NCBI RefSeq assembly: GCF_033807715.1
Contig: NC_084601.1
Coordinates: forward strand, 465,001-529,000
DNA from: Cololabis saira
Taxonomy: Eukaryota > Chordata > Actinopteri > Beloniformes > Belonidae
Direction of reading: 5' to 3'
DNA length: 64,000 bases
In this document: piece by piece, positions 8,583 through 20,100 of the stretch
How the letters are laid out: each line of letters begins with the position of its first letter
Position numbering within the stretch: the stretch's first letter is position 1
The notes under the pieces: model-generated
The model's input: only the letters and a program-made list of their open reading frames with translations
The model's database searches: none
Told to the model about the DNA's origin: nothing
Program-made: the position numbers and the translations under genes

Positions 8583-10094
8583 ATGTCCAAGCGGTTCACA
8601 CTAGCTCATGCTGAGCGAACTTCAACAACTTCACAACACCTCACCACTACTGACTGGAGTTTATGCATCATATGTCAAGAGGACAAGATTGAGACATTGA
8701 CCAAACCTGGACAATCTAAAAGAAAAGACATTGGTAGTGGATACAGTTCACTCGCAGAGAACTTGATGAAATTCAATGAACTTGGAGAGCTTCCAGGATC
8801 CCTCCAATTGGAAAGACTTGATGATGGCCATGGCATTGAAGCTACCATGGTTGCACATGGGGCACAATATCACCATACGTGCAAGCTCCAGTACAACAAC
8901 ACCAAACTACAGAGAGCACAGAAGAGAGCACTCAAGACAGAAGGTCAGAGCGATGAGGAACAATCTTTATGCAAACGCACCAGGGCGCATTCACGTTCGA
9001 GTACAGAGAAAGTTCCAGAAACTTGTTTCTTCTGCGGACAACCTGCAGGAACTAATAGTCTTCGGAAGGCTGCAACATTCAAAATTGACAGACGGGTCCG
9101 TGCCTGTGCAAACCTTCTTGGTGATACAGAACTGCTTGGCCGTCTCAGTGGTGGTGACATGGTCGCGTTGGACGCCGAGTATCACCTGCAGTGCTTGATA
9201 GGACTTTACAACCGCGCGAGATCTCACCAATCAACAGGACCACAGGACTCAGACCAAGAGAGATCAATGTCGGCAGTAGTCTTCGCTGAACTCGTCCTCT
9301 ACATTGAAGAAACAAGACAAGATGAGGAGACAGCACCAATATTTAGATTGGCCGATATTGTCCACCTATATCAGTCGAGAATGGAGCAGCTTGGAGTGCA
9401 GCTCGATACAAGAGTTCACTCCACACGACTAAAACAGAGACTGCTATCTCAGTTTCCTGACATGCGAGCACACACCAAGGGAAGAGACATATTGATGGCA
9501 TTTGAAGAAGATCTTGGTGCTGCTCTTTACAAAGCTTGCGAACTGGACAGTGATAGTGATGCAGTCCATCTTGCACGTGCTGCACACATTGTTCGCCGTC
9601 ATATATTCGGAGAAGCCAAGCCCTTTACAGGATTCCCTGAAGGGTGTGAAGAAGAATCTGTGCCACCGTTGCTGCTTGCACTAGTCAACATGATTCTCGA
9701 GGGACCCAGCATCAAGGACCAGACGAAAGACACTAACCCTGCAGCAATTACCGCAGCCCAGATACTGAAGTTCAACAGCGTCAAACACAAGCGAACTCGT
9801 GGCACGACATTCTCCACCTGTGTCAGACACAGTGTTGCACAAGAGACCCCACTTCCAACATACATAGGGATGATGTTGCATGCACATACACGCAAGAAAG
9901 AATTAGTCGACAGACTTTCACACCTTGGCTTAAGCATCTCATATGACACAGTGCTCCAGCTCTCAGCACAGATGGGCAACCGTGTCTGCAAACAGTTTTA
10001 CAGAGAACAAGTGGTCTGCCCTCTAAATTTGCGTGGCGAAGTGTTTACAACTGCCGCTGTAGACAACATAGATTTCAAACAACGGCCATTTTGA
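8583..10094 (+). CDS. Unknown transposon-borne protein with two CxxC...H...C modules, C-terminally truncated
   Basis: The frame is open from 8472, but the first 37 codons lie in the left repeat arm. The ATG at 8583 (MSKRFTLAHAERTSTTSQ) is the likelier start and gives about 503 residues. Two similar cysteine/histidine modules are visible. The first has CIIC (codons at 8664-8675) and later HHTCKLQYNNTKL. The second has CFFC and later YHLQCLIGLYNRAR. Each supplies C, C, H and C, consistent with zinc binding. The remainder is helical and charged (MEQLGVQL, RLKQRLLSQFPDMRAH). The last residues, AAVDNIDFKQRPF, run straight into the right arm at about 10070-10094, so the real C-terminus has been replaced. 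I recall large uncharacterised fish and invertebrate proteins of this kind but cannot name a family; no function is claimed. Confidence 0.65.
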   Translation: MSKRFTLAHAERTSTTSQHLTTTDWSLCIICQEDKIETLTKPGQSKRKDIGSGYSSLAENLMKFNELGELPGSLQLERLDDGHGIEATMVAHGAQYHHTCKLQYNNTKLQRAQKRALKTEGQSDEEQSLCKRTRAHSRSSTEKVPETCFFCGQPAGTNSLRKAATFKIDRRVRACANLLGDTELLGRLSGGDMVALDAEYHLQCLIGLYNRARSHQSTGPQDSDQERSMSAVVFAELVLYIEETRQDEETAPIFRLADIVHLYQSRMEQLGVQLDTRVHSTRLKQRLLSQFPDMRAHTKGRDILMAFEEDLGAALYKACELDSDSDAVHLARAAHIVRRHIFGEAKPFTGFPEGCEEESVPPLLLALVNMILEGPSIKDQTKDTNPAAITAAQILKFNSVKHKRTRGTTFSTCVRHSVAQETPLPTYIGMMLHAHTRKKELVDRLSHLGLSISYDTVLQLSAQMGNRVCKQFYREQVVCPLNLRGEVFTTAAVDNIDFKQRPF

Positions 10095-10745
10095 AATTCA
10101 ATATGGCGGCCTATTGATACAAAATATGCGATGCAGATTGTTACCATTATATTCCTTGCCCCCCAAACATACATTTAGACACCAGAATCAAGTCAATAGC
10201 AGCATTAGACCCGCTGATAAACAAAAATGAAGATTTCAAATGGCGGCCATATTGAAATCCAATATGGCGGCTCATTGGTACAAAATATGCAATGCAGATT
10301 GTTTCCATTAGATTTATGGCCCCCAAAAACATACATTTAGACACAGGAATCGAGTCAATAGCAGCATTAGACCCGCTGATAAACAAAAATTAAGATTTCA
10401 AATGGCGGCCATATTGAAATCCAATATGGCGGCTCATTGGTACAAAATATGCGATGCAGATTGTTTCCATTAGATTTCTTGCCCCCAAAAACATACATTT
10501 AGACACCAGAATCAAGTCAATAGCGGCATTAGACCCGCTGATAAACAAAAATGAAGATTTCAAATGGCGGTCATATTGAAATCCAATATGGCGGCTCATT
10601 GGTACAAAATATGCGATGCAGATTGTTTCCATTAGATTTCTTGCCCCCAAAAACATACATTTAGACACAGGAATCGAGTCAATAGCAGCATTAGACCCAA
10701 AGATAATTGAAAATATAGATTTCAGATGACGGCCATTTTGAATTC
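10095..10745 (-). repeat. Right arm: four ~165-bp units of the 7851-10889 element
   Basis: Units recur near 10095, 10240, 10400 and 10565. Each contains AATGGCGGCCATATTGAAAT, CAATATGGCGGCTCATTGGT, AAAATATGCGATGCAGATTG, the GCCCCCAAAAACATACATTT block, and AGACCCGCTGATAAACAAAA. They are inverted relative to the left arm and very similar to one another. The last unit differs in ending with AAAGATAATTGAAAATATAG. Confidence 0.8.
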
Positions 10746-10891
10746 CAATATGGCGGACATGAAGGGAGAATTCCGAGTGGCTCAATATCTAAAAATGTTT
10801 GCCATATATCAATGTACATTTGTGCCAAATTTTATGCTTGTATCACAAAATGCACAATCCTTTTGAATTTTTGAGCTAAACCGCCCCACTA

Positions 10892-11600
10892 TCTGTTTTC
10901 TTTAAAAATAGTATAAAAATAATTTTTTTGTGAAACCGGGACACTAAAGCTTACACCAGGCCGACACCAGGGTGATATCAGGTGACGTGATGAAAGAAGA
11001 AATCCTTCATTAATTTGTTTCTCCACGCTCATGGACTCCTCAGTTGAGGAGAAACCAGAGTGCATAGGAATTTTCCAGACTTCAGAAGGGTCTGATCTTG
11101 GATTCAAGTCTTATACACGATTGTGCTTGTTCAGTATTCATAAAGTTTTGCACATAGATGCACCAATTCTGAGCCCAGTTTTAAAAACATTTCCTTAATG
11201 GAGGTAAAACTGTAGTAGGTTTTCCAATCTATAAAAGTAACCATTATGCAAAACAAAGTGTTCCTTTTGATATTGTATGACATACCGTACACATGACATA
11301 ATATGATAGCTATTACTGTGTATAGGTTGAGTTTAACTGATTTGATTGGTAATAACATATTGTGCAATATTCAGTGTCAATACAGAGAGGAAACTGCATT
11401 TAACCAGTTTGTTTAGGACAGAAGTCAAACTGGAGCTCAAATAAAGACTTGCTGTCATTGTTGTTGGAGTTGTTGGAGTAAACAAATTGCAGATTTTTTT
11501 TGTCTTGTTTTCTTGGAAACGCATGGGATTTACATGATGAATAATGGGACATCGCAGGAAGCGTTTTGGTGCTTAGGGTTTGTGGAGTGTGGCGATGTCA
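10892..11600. other. Intergenic, AT-rich, no recognisable gene
   Basis: About 700 bp between the long-arm transposon and a LINE. Short frames lack motifs or splice context; no repeat was recognised. Confidence 0.5.
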
Positions 11601-11604
11601 CCAG

Positions 11605-12841
11605 ATACGTCATCAAAGTACTTTATTCGAAAATACTAGAATCACTAGTGAATGCCCAACTTAAATCATTCCTTTTAGCTCAACCTATTTTAAATACCCA
11701 CCAATCTGGTTTTAAAGAAAAGCACAGCACTATCACTGCCACCACTCTCATTTTAAATTATATTGTTTTAGCTCTGGATAATAAGAAACATTGTGCAGCT
11801 CTTTTTATTGATCTTTCAAAGGCATTTGACACTGTTGATCATACAATTTTTTTACAGAAACTCCGTAACATCGGTTTTGATGATGTTGCCTATAATTGGT
11901 TTAAGAGCTATCTCATGGACAGAGAGCAGTGTGTAGCAATAGGAACTGAGAAGTCGGACTATGGGAAAAATAGAAAAGGTGTTCCACAGGGCTCAGTCCT
12001 TGGACCCGTTTTGTTCACTATTTACATAAATGATATTGTTTCCGCTGTAGCTGGCTGTAGCATTCATCTGTATGCTGATGACACTAGTCTTTACTGCATG
12101 TCAGATACCCCAGAATCTGCTATAACCTCTCTCCAGCACTGTTTTTCTGATCTTGAAGTTGCACTCAATAATCTTACATTGGTTTTAAATGCAGATAAAT
12201 CTAAATTTATGTTTTTCTCCAGATCCAAAAATAAAGATTTGAGTAATTGCACCATTACTACTAAAAATGGCAGTTTCATTGAACGAGTTATTGTTTATAA
12301 ATACCTTGGTATTAATATTGATGAAAATGTATCTTTTAAATATCATATTTCAAATCTGGCAAGTAAACTGAGGCAAAAGATTGGCTTTTTCTACAGGAAT
12401 AAATCCTGCTTCCCCTTGCACTGCAGAAAAACCCTTATTGAGGCAACTTTTTTATCAGTTTTAGATTATGGTGACATACTGTACAGACATGCCTCGGCTA
12501 CAACGCTAAAGTCCCTTGATTCTGTTTATCACTCTGCACTCATGTTTGTTACTGGTGACTCATATAACACTCATCATTGCATCCTTTACAGTAAGGTTGG
12601 ATGGTCCTCCCTCTCTGAAAAGCGAGATTTTCACTTTTATTTATTTATCTATAAGGCTATTATTGGCTTTCTGCCGAGTTATGTTTCCTCCCTCCTTGCT
12701 TGGCCTGCTAGTCTACACCACACTCAGTCCAATGACTGGCTTAGACTACAAGTCCCCCGAGTCTATACTGAGCTTGGTAGATCTTCTTTTAGCTTTTCTG
12801 CACCATCCACCTGGAACTCATTACAAAACACTAAAAATTAA
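11605..12841 (+). CDS. LINE reverse transcriptase, N-terminally truncated but open
   Basis: A single frame without stops covers the RT domain: LFIDLSKAFDTVDH (motif with the first catalytic Asp), KGVPQGSVLGPVLFTIYIND, then HLYADDTSLY with the catalytic YADD near 12069. This is followed by the LNADKSKFMFFS and YKYLGINID blocks and a thumb (KLRQKIGFFYRNKSCFP). The C-terminal ETLGR/FSFSAPSTWNSLQ block is also typical. The frame extends upstream to an ATG at 11513, but the first ~30 codons are flanking DNA. It lacks the endonuclease and is presumably immobile. Confidence 0.8.
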
Positions 12842-13100
12842 TTCACTAGTGTCTTTCGGTCATTTTAAATCCCTGATCTTAAATCTTTTAAGCACTGCTT
12901 GTATCTGTTTTAATTAATTTTATTGTTACATTATTTTATTAATTGTAACTTCATATTTGTTTAATTGACTGCTCTTTTATTGTTCTATTTTTGTCCCTGT
13001 TTTTTTTTTTTTTTTTTTTATTGCTCGACGTCATTGTAAATGACGGCTCGCCCTCAATGATTTTTCGAGTTTAAATAAAGATATATATATATAATCATAA
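11605..13100 (+). mobile_element. 5'-truncated LINE (Rex1/CR1-L2 group) with intact 3' end
   Basis: The element starts inside the fingers of a reverse transcriptase and ends with a 3' UTR that has a poly-T tract (13001-13019), TTTCGAGTTTAAATAAAG and a short (AT)n tail near 13080-13092. Loss of the endonuclease and 5' half is typical incomplete reverse transcription. The open RT frame suggests a fairly young insertion. No target-site duplication was identified. Confidence 0.7.
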
Positions 13101-13229
13101 AAATACTTATGCACAAACTTAAGACTTTATTATGGTTTTACACATCTCTGTTTTGTGCAACACACAGTCATGTGGTTTATGTTAGATGTTTGTTTAGTCT
13201 TTTTCCCCTTGTTTTGGTGTGAAAAATAC

Positions 13230-14239
13230 TAGGGATGCCCCAATACCATTTTTTTCACACCGAGTACGACTACCGGTATTTTAATTTGTGTACTCGCCGA
13301 TACTGAGTACCGATACTTCTAGCACAAAAATAACTAGGCTAAAAATGCAATGAAAAATGCAAGACAGGTTTTATTTGCAACAGAAATTCAATTTTAAACA
13401 AAACCGGCCGGTGTTCTGCCGATCCTTGTTCCCTGCCGAGAAATGGTACTTTGTGGTTCTGCACACGCGCACAGTCCATTTTCAAAGTTTGATTGTCACG
13501 CCCATCATTTCTTGCACAATATAAAAATGGACAGAAAAAGGAAGTGGGCTAGGGAGTAAAACACAGTAAAATTGTAGCTCTACAAAGGTAGAAAATCATT
13601 AGGTAGCATTTTTCGGCAAAGCAGCAGAAGTCGGCAGAACACCGGGCTTTCCCCCGCGGCCCAGTCGCGTTGGGAGCACACACACCCCCCCGGCCACGTG
13701 TCGCGCCGACAAGCGTCGTGCCTTGCTTCTGTCATCGTCCCTTATTTTGAAATATGTCCACACTGCCGACATCCCTCTTGCTTTAATTGTCGCTATCTTG
13801 CCTGAAACGGCGCTGCCAGTCTCACTCACGGGTATCACTCTCTTCTCATCACCACGCTAAGCTTAGCCAACTAGCGGCTAACCGGAATGTAACAATGGGA
13901 TTGTTTATGTTGTTTCACACGGACGGCTTCAGGTGAAGCACCACACACGCGCAGTTGATGTACCTGCGACTACGTTGTACTGTGAGTGTTTAATAAAGTT
14001 CCCTGTGAGTAAGGGTAATACTCAATCGTCCAGTTTGTATAATTAAGGAAGATAGAACAAACTGAAACACGGAACAGCTCGGCGGCTGCTCCGCCGCCAG
14101 GCTGCAGACTGACCCGGGGAACATCTCCCCCTAGAGTCACTAACCAGTAACCACAACAACAATGAAGTATTGGTGCGTGGTATCAGTGAATTTTTGCGAG
14201 TACGAGTATATGAGAGCTATATGTATCGGGACACCCCTT
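13230..14239. mobile_element. Non-autonomous hAT element with perfect 8-bp TSD
   Basis: The direct repeat AAAAATAC lies at 13222-13229 and 14240-14247. Between them the termini TAGGGATGCCCCAATAC and (reverse complement of the right) AAGGGGTGTCCCGATAC are inverted repeats. The 1.01-kb interior is GC-rich in its middle and has no transposase frame. An 8-bp TSD with short TIRs is diagnostic of hAT. A fragment of its right end lies at 4525-4656. Confidence 0.85.
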
Positions 14240-14689
14240 AAAAATACCCAGTAACAAGGTGAGTAACAAATCCATATCATGGACTGGATGACTCAACCTG
14301 AAAAATTAAATAATTTTTGATTAGGTTCCTGCACATTTTGTCAAATAATTATGAACCCAAGGAAATTTATTATTTAACTAGTCAGTGTTATGCCAAAATC
14401 CAATCGCCTCTGAAACTAGAACTCTTTTCCCTTAATTATTAAACTCAAGCAAAACTTCCAAAGACATTTGATTGTAGCCTATACAGTATTTGGTTTAAAG
14501 AGTCATAGTTAGTGGCTTTTATCATATCCCACATTGACAATAAAGATTGTTGACATTGGACTTTTTTTAAGCACATATTTTTCTTAGAAGCAGTGGGCAG
14601 ATCTTCATTATTTTGTTGAGTAGCGCATGGAAAGATCACGTTATTCCGACCAGATCCTCCCCACCCCAGAGGGGGCATGTATAGCCCAG

Positions 14690-14830
14690 GGGCCTCATTT
14701 AACAACCGTGCGTACGCACAGATGTGTGCGCAATGCGTGCGTAAGAACATTCCCATGCAAAGTATAGAATTTATCAACTTGTACTTGTGCGTTGGAACGT
14801 GTGTGACACAACTCTGACCATCACACAATG
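14690..14830. repeat. Fragment of a dispersed fish repeat (GGGGCCTCATTTAACAA type)
   Basis: The block starting GGGGCCTCATTTAACAA, then CGTGCGTACGCACAGATGTG, resembles the end of a TIR element common in fish DNA. The opposite terminus was not found, so only one end remains. Recognised from memory only. Confidence 0.35.
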
Positions 14831-15759
14831 AATTCAGTTACGTGAACAGGAAAGGATTTCATTAAATCTGCATGCAAACTATATCTGAATCTCCCATTTT
14901 TACATTACATTTAGCCAGGGGCGGATCTAGGGGAGGGGCCATGGGGGCCGAGGCCCCGCCTGTAATCTGATTGGCCCCTGAAGTGCCCCTGTTCTGTTAA
15001 TCAACGGGCAAGCTGAGAATTTGATGATCATTGCTGCAGTTCCACCCCCAAACTAGTGGTGACGCCTGTTGCGTCAATACAAGTGAATAGAAGAAGAAAC
15101 AGCTCGGTGCAGTCTAGGTGGGACAAACCAAACATGTGTGTGCTGCCGCGGCACAAGAGACTCGCGGTCCACTCTTTTAAGAGCGGGCCGCTCTGCCGCC
15201 GAGCTCCGCGGCGCGCAAGAGGGCGCCTGCCACAGGGTTTGTGCTGCACCTGCCTGCCCGAATTGAAAATTTTTTGATTTCACCGCTTAAAGCTGCTTTG
15301 TTTGCGCCGCGCACACGGCGGGGTGGGCGCAGAATCAACACAGAGTTGGCGCAGAGCAAGGCGTGCATATTTGTTGCCAGTACTCGAGTTGTAAAAAAAA
15401 AATCAGGGGGGATGGTGGATTTGATCATATGGGGACAGATAATTTGTGCTGATTACAAATAATATAATATATTACAAATAATAGCAGTGACCAAAACACC
15501 TGCAGAAATACTGCAGGAATGACATAGCAGCAGTTAAATGCAGCCTTCTGTAAGCTTTAAATATCCACTGGGCTTACATCAAATACATCAAAACACAACA
15601 ATAAAAAACACTTTTCTGAATTTATCAATATGACTCTGTCCTTCACAGGATAAGTAAAATGGATCACTGCAAAAACTCACAATCTTAACAAGAATATTTG
15701 TCTTATTTCTAGTTAAAATGTCTCAATTTAGTAAAAAAATCTCATTACACTTAAAACAA

Positions 15760-15948
15760 GACTCATCACTGGAAAAAAATACAATTTTCTCCTGTTTCAA
15801 GTAGATTTTCACTTGAAATAAGTAGAAAAATCTGCCAGTGGAAATCTGCTTGTTCCACTGGCAGATTTTACTTACTACTTATTTCAAGTGAAAATTTACT
15901 TGAAACAGGTGAAAATTGTCAAATAAGTTATTTTTCTGGTGATGACTC
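15760..15948. repeat. Fold-back palindrome (MITE)
   Basis: Two ~85-bp arms (ACTCATCACTGG...CTGCCAGTGG and CCACTGGCAGATTTTA...GGTGATGACTC) are inverted repeats separated by a 13-bp loop. On a single strand this would make a long hairpin. The sequence just to the left (CACTGCAAAAACTCAC, AATATTTGTCTTATTTCTAG, 15666-15713) looks like one terminus of the same family. Confidence 0.7.
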
Positions 15949-16024
15949 TAAATGTTGAAATAGCAGTAAAACCACATTCATTGATGAAATGACATAAGGG
16001 ATGGAAAGAGGGGATGGCAGTTTT

Positions 16025-16160
16025 ACAGGGGGATGATTTTGACCGTTTTTATTACAGGGGGGGATGATTTGGACCGTTTTTATTTCAGGGGGGATGATTT
16101 GGACCGTTTTTATTTCAGGGGGGATGATTTGGACCGTTTTTATTTCAGGGGGGATGCCAT
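16025..16160. repeat. 30-bp tandem repeat, about 4.5 copies
   Basis: The unit GGGGGGATGATTTGGACCGT plus TTTTATTTCA repeats head to tail. Because 30 is a multiple of three, both strands stay open and give decapeptide repeats (for example MIWTVFISGG). This is a minisatellite, not a gene. Confidence 0.85.
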
Positions 16161-16276
16161 CCCCCCTCATCTCCAGTAGGTTACTGTTTGTTGCTAGGCG
16201 ACGAAAAAAGTTTTTCCGATCTGGCGCCCTTTTCCCACTGGTTTGGACGTACAGTAGCTACAGCTCAATTTGCAAA

Positions 16277-16388
16277 ATGTATTTGTCCCTGCTTCAAAGA
16301 CGAGCCCTGGCTTTAGTTCATCTGAGGAGGAGACGAGCAGCAGCAGCAAGGAGGGTCCATGAAATCCTCATAAAGACAGGATTTGGGG
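16277..16388 (+). pseudogene. PIF/Harbinger transposase N-terminal remnant, left half
   Basis: The frame from ATG 16277 reads MYLSLLQRRALALVHLRRRR, then AARRVHEILIKTGFG. The arginine-rich run followed by VHxIL is typical of the N-terminus of fish Harbinger transposases. It is cut by the LINE at 16396 and continues on the far side of it at about 21567. Confidence 0.55.
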
Positions 16389-16687
16389 GAATCCAATTCA
16401 ATTCAATTCAATTTTATTTATATAGCGTCTAATACAACAGAGTTGTCTCTAGACGCTTTACAGAGACCCATACCCAGAACATGACCCCCGAGCAGTTATT
16501 ACATAAACAATGGCAGGTAAAAACTCCCCTAGTGGGAGAAAAACCTTAAGCCAAACAGTGGCAAGGAAAAACTCCCCTTTAGGAGGGAAGAAACCTTGAG
16601 CAGGACCAGGCTCATCAGGGGGGACCCTCCTGCCGAGGGCCAGACTGGTGGGTCAGGGACGGCAACAGCACAGCAGGCAGGTGGAAG

Positions 16688-17091
16688 CAGCAACGGGATG
16701 ACCGGGGGTGGGGACCGCAGGCCAGCACACAGCTCCCGAAGCTCCGGCCCAATCAGCAAGTCCCAGGTTGGGGTGCAGGGTCAGGAAAAGACTTGTGCTC
16801 CGTAATGCAAGCTACAAGCCACCCATGGCCACCTGCAGGACAAAAGAGAGAAAAGGGAGGAGAAGGGGGGGGCAGCAACGGGATGACCAGGGGTGGGGAC
16901 CGCAGGCCAGCACGCAGCTCCCGAAGCTCCGGCCCAATCATCAAGTCCCAGGTTGGGGTGCAGGGTCAGGGAAAGACTTGTGCTCCGTAATGCAAGCTAC
17001 AAGCCACCCACGACCACCTGCAGGTTCCGGTGTCCGGCAAAGGATGCTGCAACATGGACAAAAGAGAGAAAAGGGAGGAGAAGGGGGGGGC
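16688..17091. repeat. 185-bp tandem duplication in the LINE 3' UTR
   Basis: CAGCAACGGGATGACC starts at 16688 and again at 16873. Each copy contains GGGGACCGCAGGCCAGCAC, AAGTCCCAGGTTGGGGTGCA and AAAGACTTGTGCTCCGTAAT. The second copy has an extra ~34-bp insertion around 17025-17058. A scrambled piece of this unit is at 43706-43803. Confidence 0.8.
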
Positions 17092-17180
17092 CAGCACAAG
17101 AAACCACAGGAGCGACTCTGACACACTAAAGTTTACACTACCTAGAGATTTACCAACACCAGCTAGAGGTTTACTAAACA

Positions 17181-20100
17181 CTAACTATAGGCTTTACTAA
17201 ACAGAAATGTTTTAAGTTTAGTTTTAAAGGTGGAGGTGGTGTCAGCCCCCTTAACCCAGATTGGAAGTTGGTTCCATAGTAGTGGCGCCTGATAGCAGAA
17301 CGCCCGCCCTCCAAATCTACATTTAGATACTCTAGGAACTACAAGTAAACCTGCACTCTGAGAACGGAGAGCTCTGACAGGAACATAAGGCACTATCAGG
17401 TCTTGCAAATAATGCGGAGCTAAGCCGTTTTGGGCTTTATACGCAAGTAATACAATTTTAAATTGGATTCTGAATTTTACGGGTAACCAATGGAGCGACG
17501 CTAACACTGGAGAGACGTGGTCTCTCCTGCTAATTCCTGTCAGTACTCGTGCTGCTGCATTTTGGATCAGCTGGAGCCTATTCAGCAAATTACTTGGACA
17601 TCCTGCTAACAACACATTACAGTAATCTAGTCTAGAAGATACAAACGCATGAACTAGTTTTTCTGCATCACTCTGTGAGAGGATTTTCCTAATCTTTGCA
17701 ATATTACGGAGATGGAAAAAGGCTATTTTACAAACCTGATTGACATATGGTTTAAACGACAAATCCTGATCGAAAATAACACCAAGATTTCTCACAGTTG
17801 CACTGGAAGCCATCGCAACACCATCTAATCCCTTCCTAAGATGCTCTGGACCAAGAATGATAACCTCTGTTTTATCTGAATTTAGAAGCAGGAAATTTCT
17901 GGACATCCAGTCCTTGATGTCCCTAAGACATGCCTGAAGTTTAACTAACGGTTCTGTTTCATCCGGCTTCATAGACAAATAGAGCTGCGTATCATCAGCA
18001 TAACAATGAAAGTGTATGCCGTGATTCTGGATTATACTTCCCAACGGCTGCATGTATAAACTGAACAAGATTGGCCCTAGCACTGAACCCTGCGGAACAC
18101 CATAACAGACCCTTGACTGTTCTGAAGAAACCTCATGTACATGAACAAACTGGAACCTGTCAGATAGGTATGATTTGAACCAACATAGAGCTGTCCCTTT
18201 AATCCCAACAACATGCTCTAACCTGTGCAGTAAAATGCCATGATCTATAGTGTCAAAAGCAGCACTGAGGTCCAGTAGAACCAGTATGGACACTAATCCC
18301 TTATCTGAGGCCATAAGGAGGTCATTCGTGACTCGAACAAGTGCTGTCTCTGTGCTATGATGCATTCTGAACCCTGACTGAAAGACTTCAAACAGATCAT
18401 TTCTATACAAATAGTCACATAACTGGCTTGAAACTGCCTTTTCCAGAATTTTAGACACAAATGGAAGGTTGGAAATTGGTCTATAATTAGCTAAGGTGTC
18501 TGGGTCAAGAGAAGGTTTTTTAAGTAAAGGTTTAATTACTGCGACTTTGAAAACCTGTGGTACATATCCTAAACTTAGGGATAAGTTAATTTGGTCCAGT
18601 ATTGTCGTACCAATAAGAGAAAAAATATGTTTGAATAGACGAGTCGGGATGGGGTCCAACATACATGTGGTTGACTTAGCTCTATTAACGAGTGAAGTCA
18701 GCTCAGGGAGGTCTATAGGATCAAAACAGTCTAGAGACAAGTCAGAGCCTAGGGAAGTCGCTAAAGCTGAAGAAACACCTACAACCGGCTGGTTGATTTC
18801 TTCTCTAATTCTCGCGATTTTACTGTTGAAGAAGCCCATAAAGTCCTCACTACTGAGAGCTGCAGGAATGCACGGCTCAACAGAGTTGTGACTCTTTGTC
18901 AGCCTGGCTACAGTGCTGAACAGAAAACGTGGGTTACTTTTGTTATCCTCTATCAACGTTGAATAATAAGCTGTTCTGGCTTTGCGAATGGCTTTTTTAT
19001 ATACTATTAGAATATCTTTCCATTCACGATGAGAGTCTACAGACCTACAAGAGTACCACTTCCTTTCCATTTTACGCACGTTTTGTTTCAACATGCGGAT
19101 ATCTGAATTATACCAGGGAGTTAAGCTCCTGTGGCTAGAAACCCTCCTTTTCAAAGGAGCAACTTCATCTAAAGCTGAATGCAACAAATCAGCAGTGATA
19201 CTAGCAAGGAAATCAACATCTGCAGAGGTAGAACCCAGGTCACTGGCCTCGACTACATCACTATTTCGCACTGTCGTAAGATAAGCAATGGCCTCCCTAA
19301 ATTTAACAATAACTTCATCAGACAAACATCTGCTAAAATAATACCTCCTATTTTGCACTTCAACATCAACAAAATTAAATTCAAACGTTATTAAGTAATG
19401 GTCGGATAAAAGGGAGTTTACAGGTGACACCAACAGACCATCAGTTTCAACACCGTAGGTGAGAACGAGATCGAGAGTATGATTAAAACAGTGCGTCGGT
19501 TTATCCACTTTTTGTGAGATACCCATTGATTCTAGAAGAGAATCGAAGGCTAATTTAAGATTATCGCTTTCAACATCCATATGAATGTTAAAATCACCCA
19601 CTATGATGAATTTATCTGTGCTGATCAATAATCCAGAAAGGAAATCTGAAAATTCAGACAAAAACTCCAGATACGCACCAGCAGGGGGCCGGTACACTAC
19701 CACTAACACAACTGGCTTCTCTGATTTCCGGCTCGGAAATTTCAGACCAAGCATGAGGCTTTCAAATGTATTATAGTTGCACTTGGGTTCAATTTTTGTT
19801 TGGAGACCGGAGTTATAAATTGCTGCGACTCCTCCGCCTCGGCCCGTGCTTCTAGGAATGTGATGATTAAAGTAGCCGGGCGGAGTTGATTCATTCAAAC
19901 TAACATACTCTTCCTCCTGTAACCATGTTTCTGTTAAGCAGAAAATATCACTCCTACTCTCTGTAATTATATCATTTACTAACAGAGACTTAGAGCTTAA
20001 TGATCGTATATTTAGTAGTCCGCATCTAATTTTTCGGTCTGTAATTGGTACCAAATGTGCATTGGTTTTAATTTTTACAAGGTTATCTTGGTTAACGCCT

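Larger units (their letters stand above)
7851..10889. mobile_element. Unclassified long-inverted-arm DNA transposon with TA flanks
   Basis: The left terminus GTGGGGCAGCATAGCT (7851) and right terminus (reverse complement GTGGGGCGGTTTAGCT, ending 10889) are flanked by TA (7849-7850 and 10890-10891). Inward, both ends share long blocks, including TTGTGCATTTTGTGATACAA and ACAAATGTACATTGA. Each arm is then built from ~165-bp units containing the palindromic AATGGCGGCCATATTG/CAATATGGCGGC motif: about three units on the left and four on the right, in mirror orientation. A ~1.5-kb ORF lies between the arms. The architecture is a DNA transposon with iterated subterminal repeats. I see no DDE motif that would give a superfamily. 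Confidence 0.75.

Noticed and set aside
10147..10785. Minus-strand frames with HIGFQYGRHLKSSFLFISGSN-like repeats
   Set aside because: Translation of the transposon's ~165-bp arm units, also seen mirrored in the left arm.
10889..11107. Possible host exon (72-codon minus frame)
   Set aside because: No acceptor/donor pair with a matching phase and no recognisable domain.
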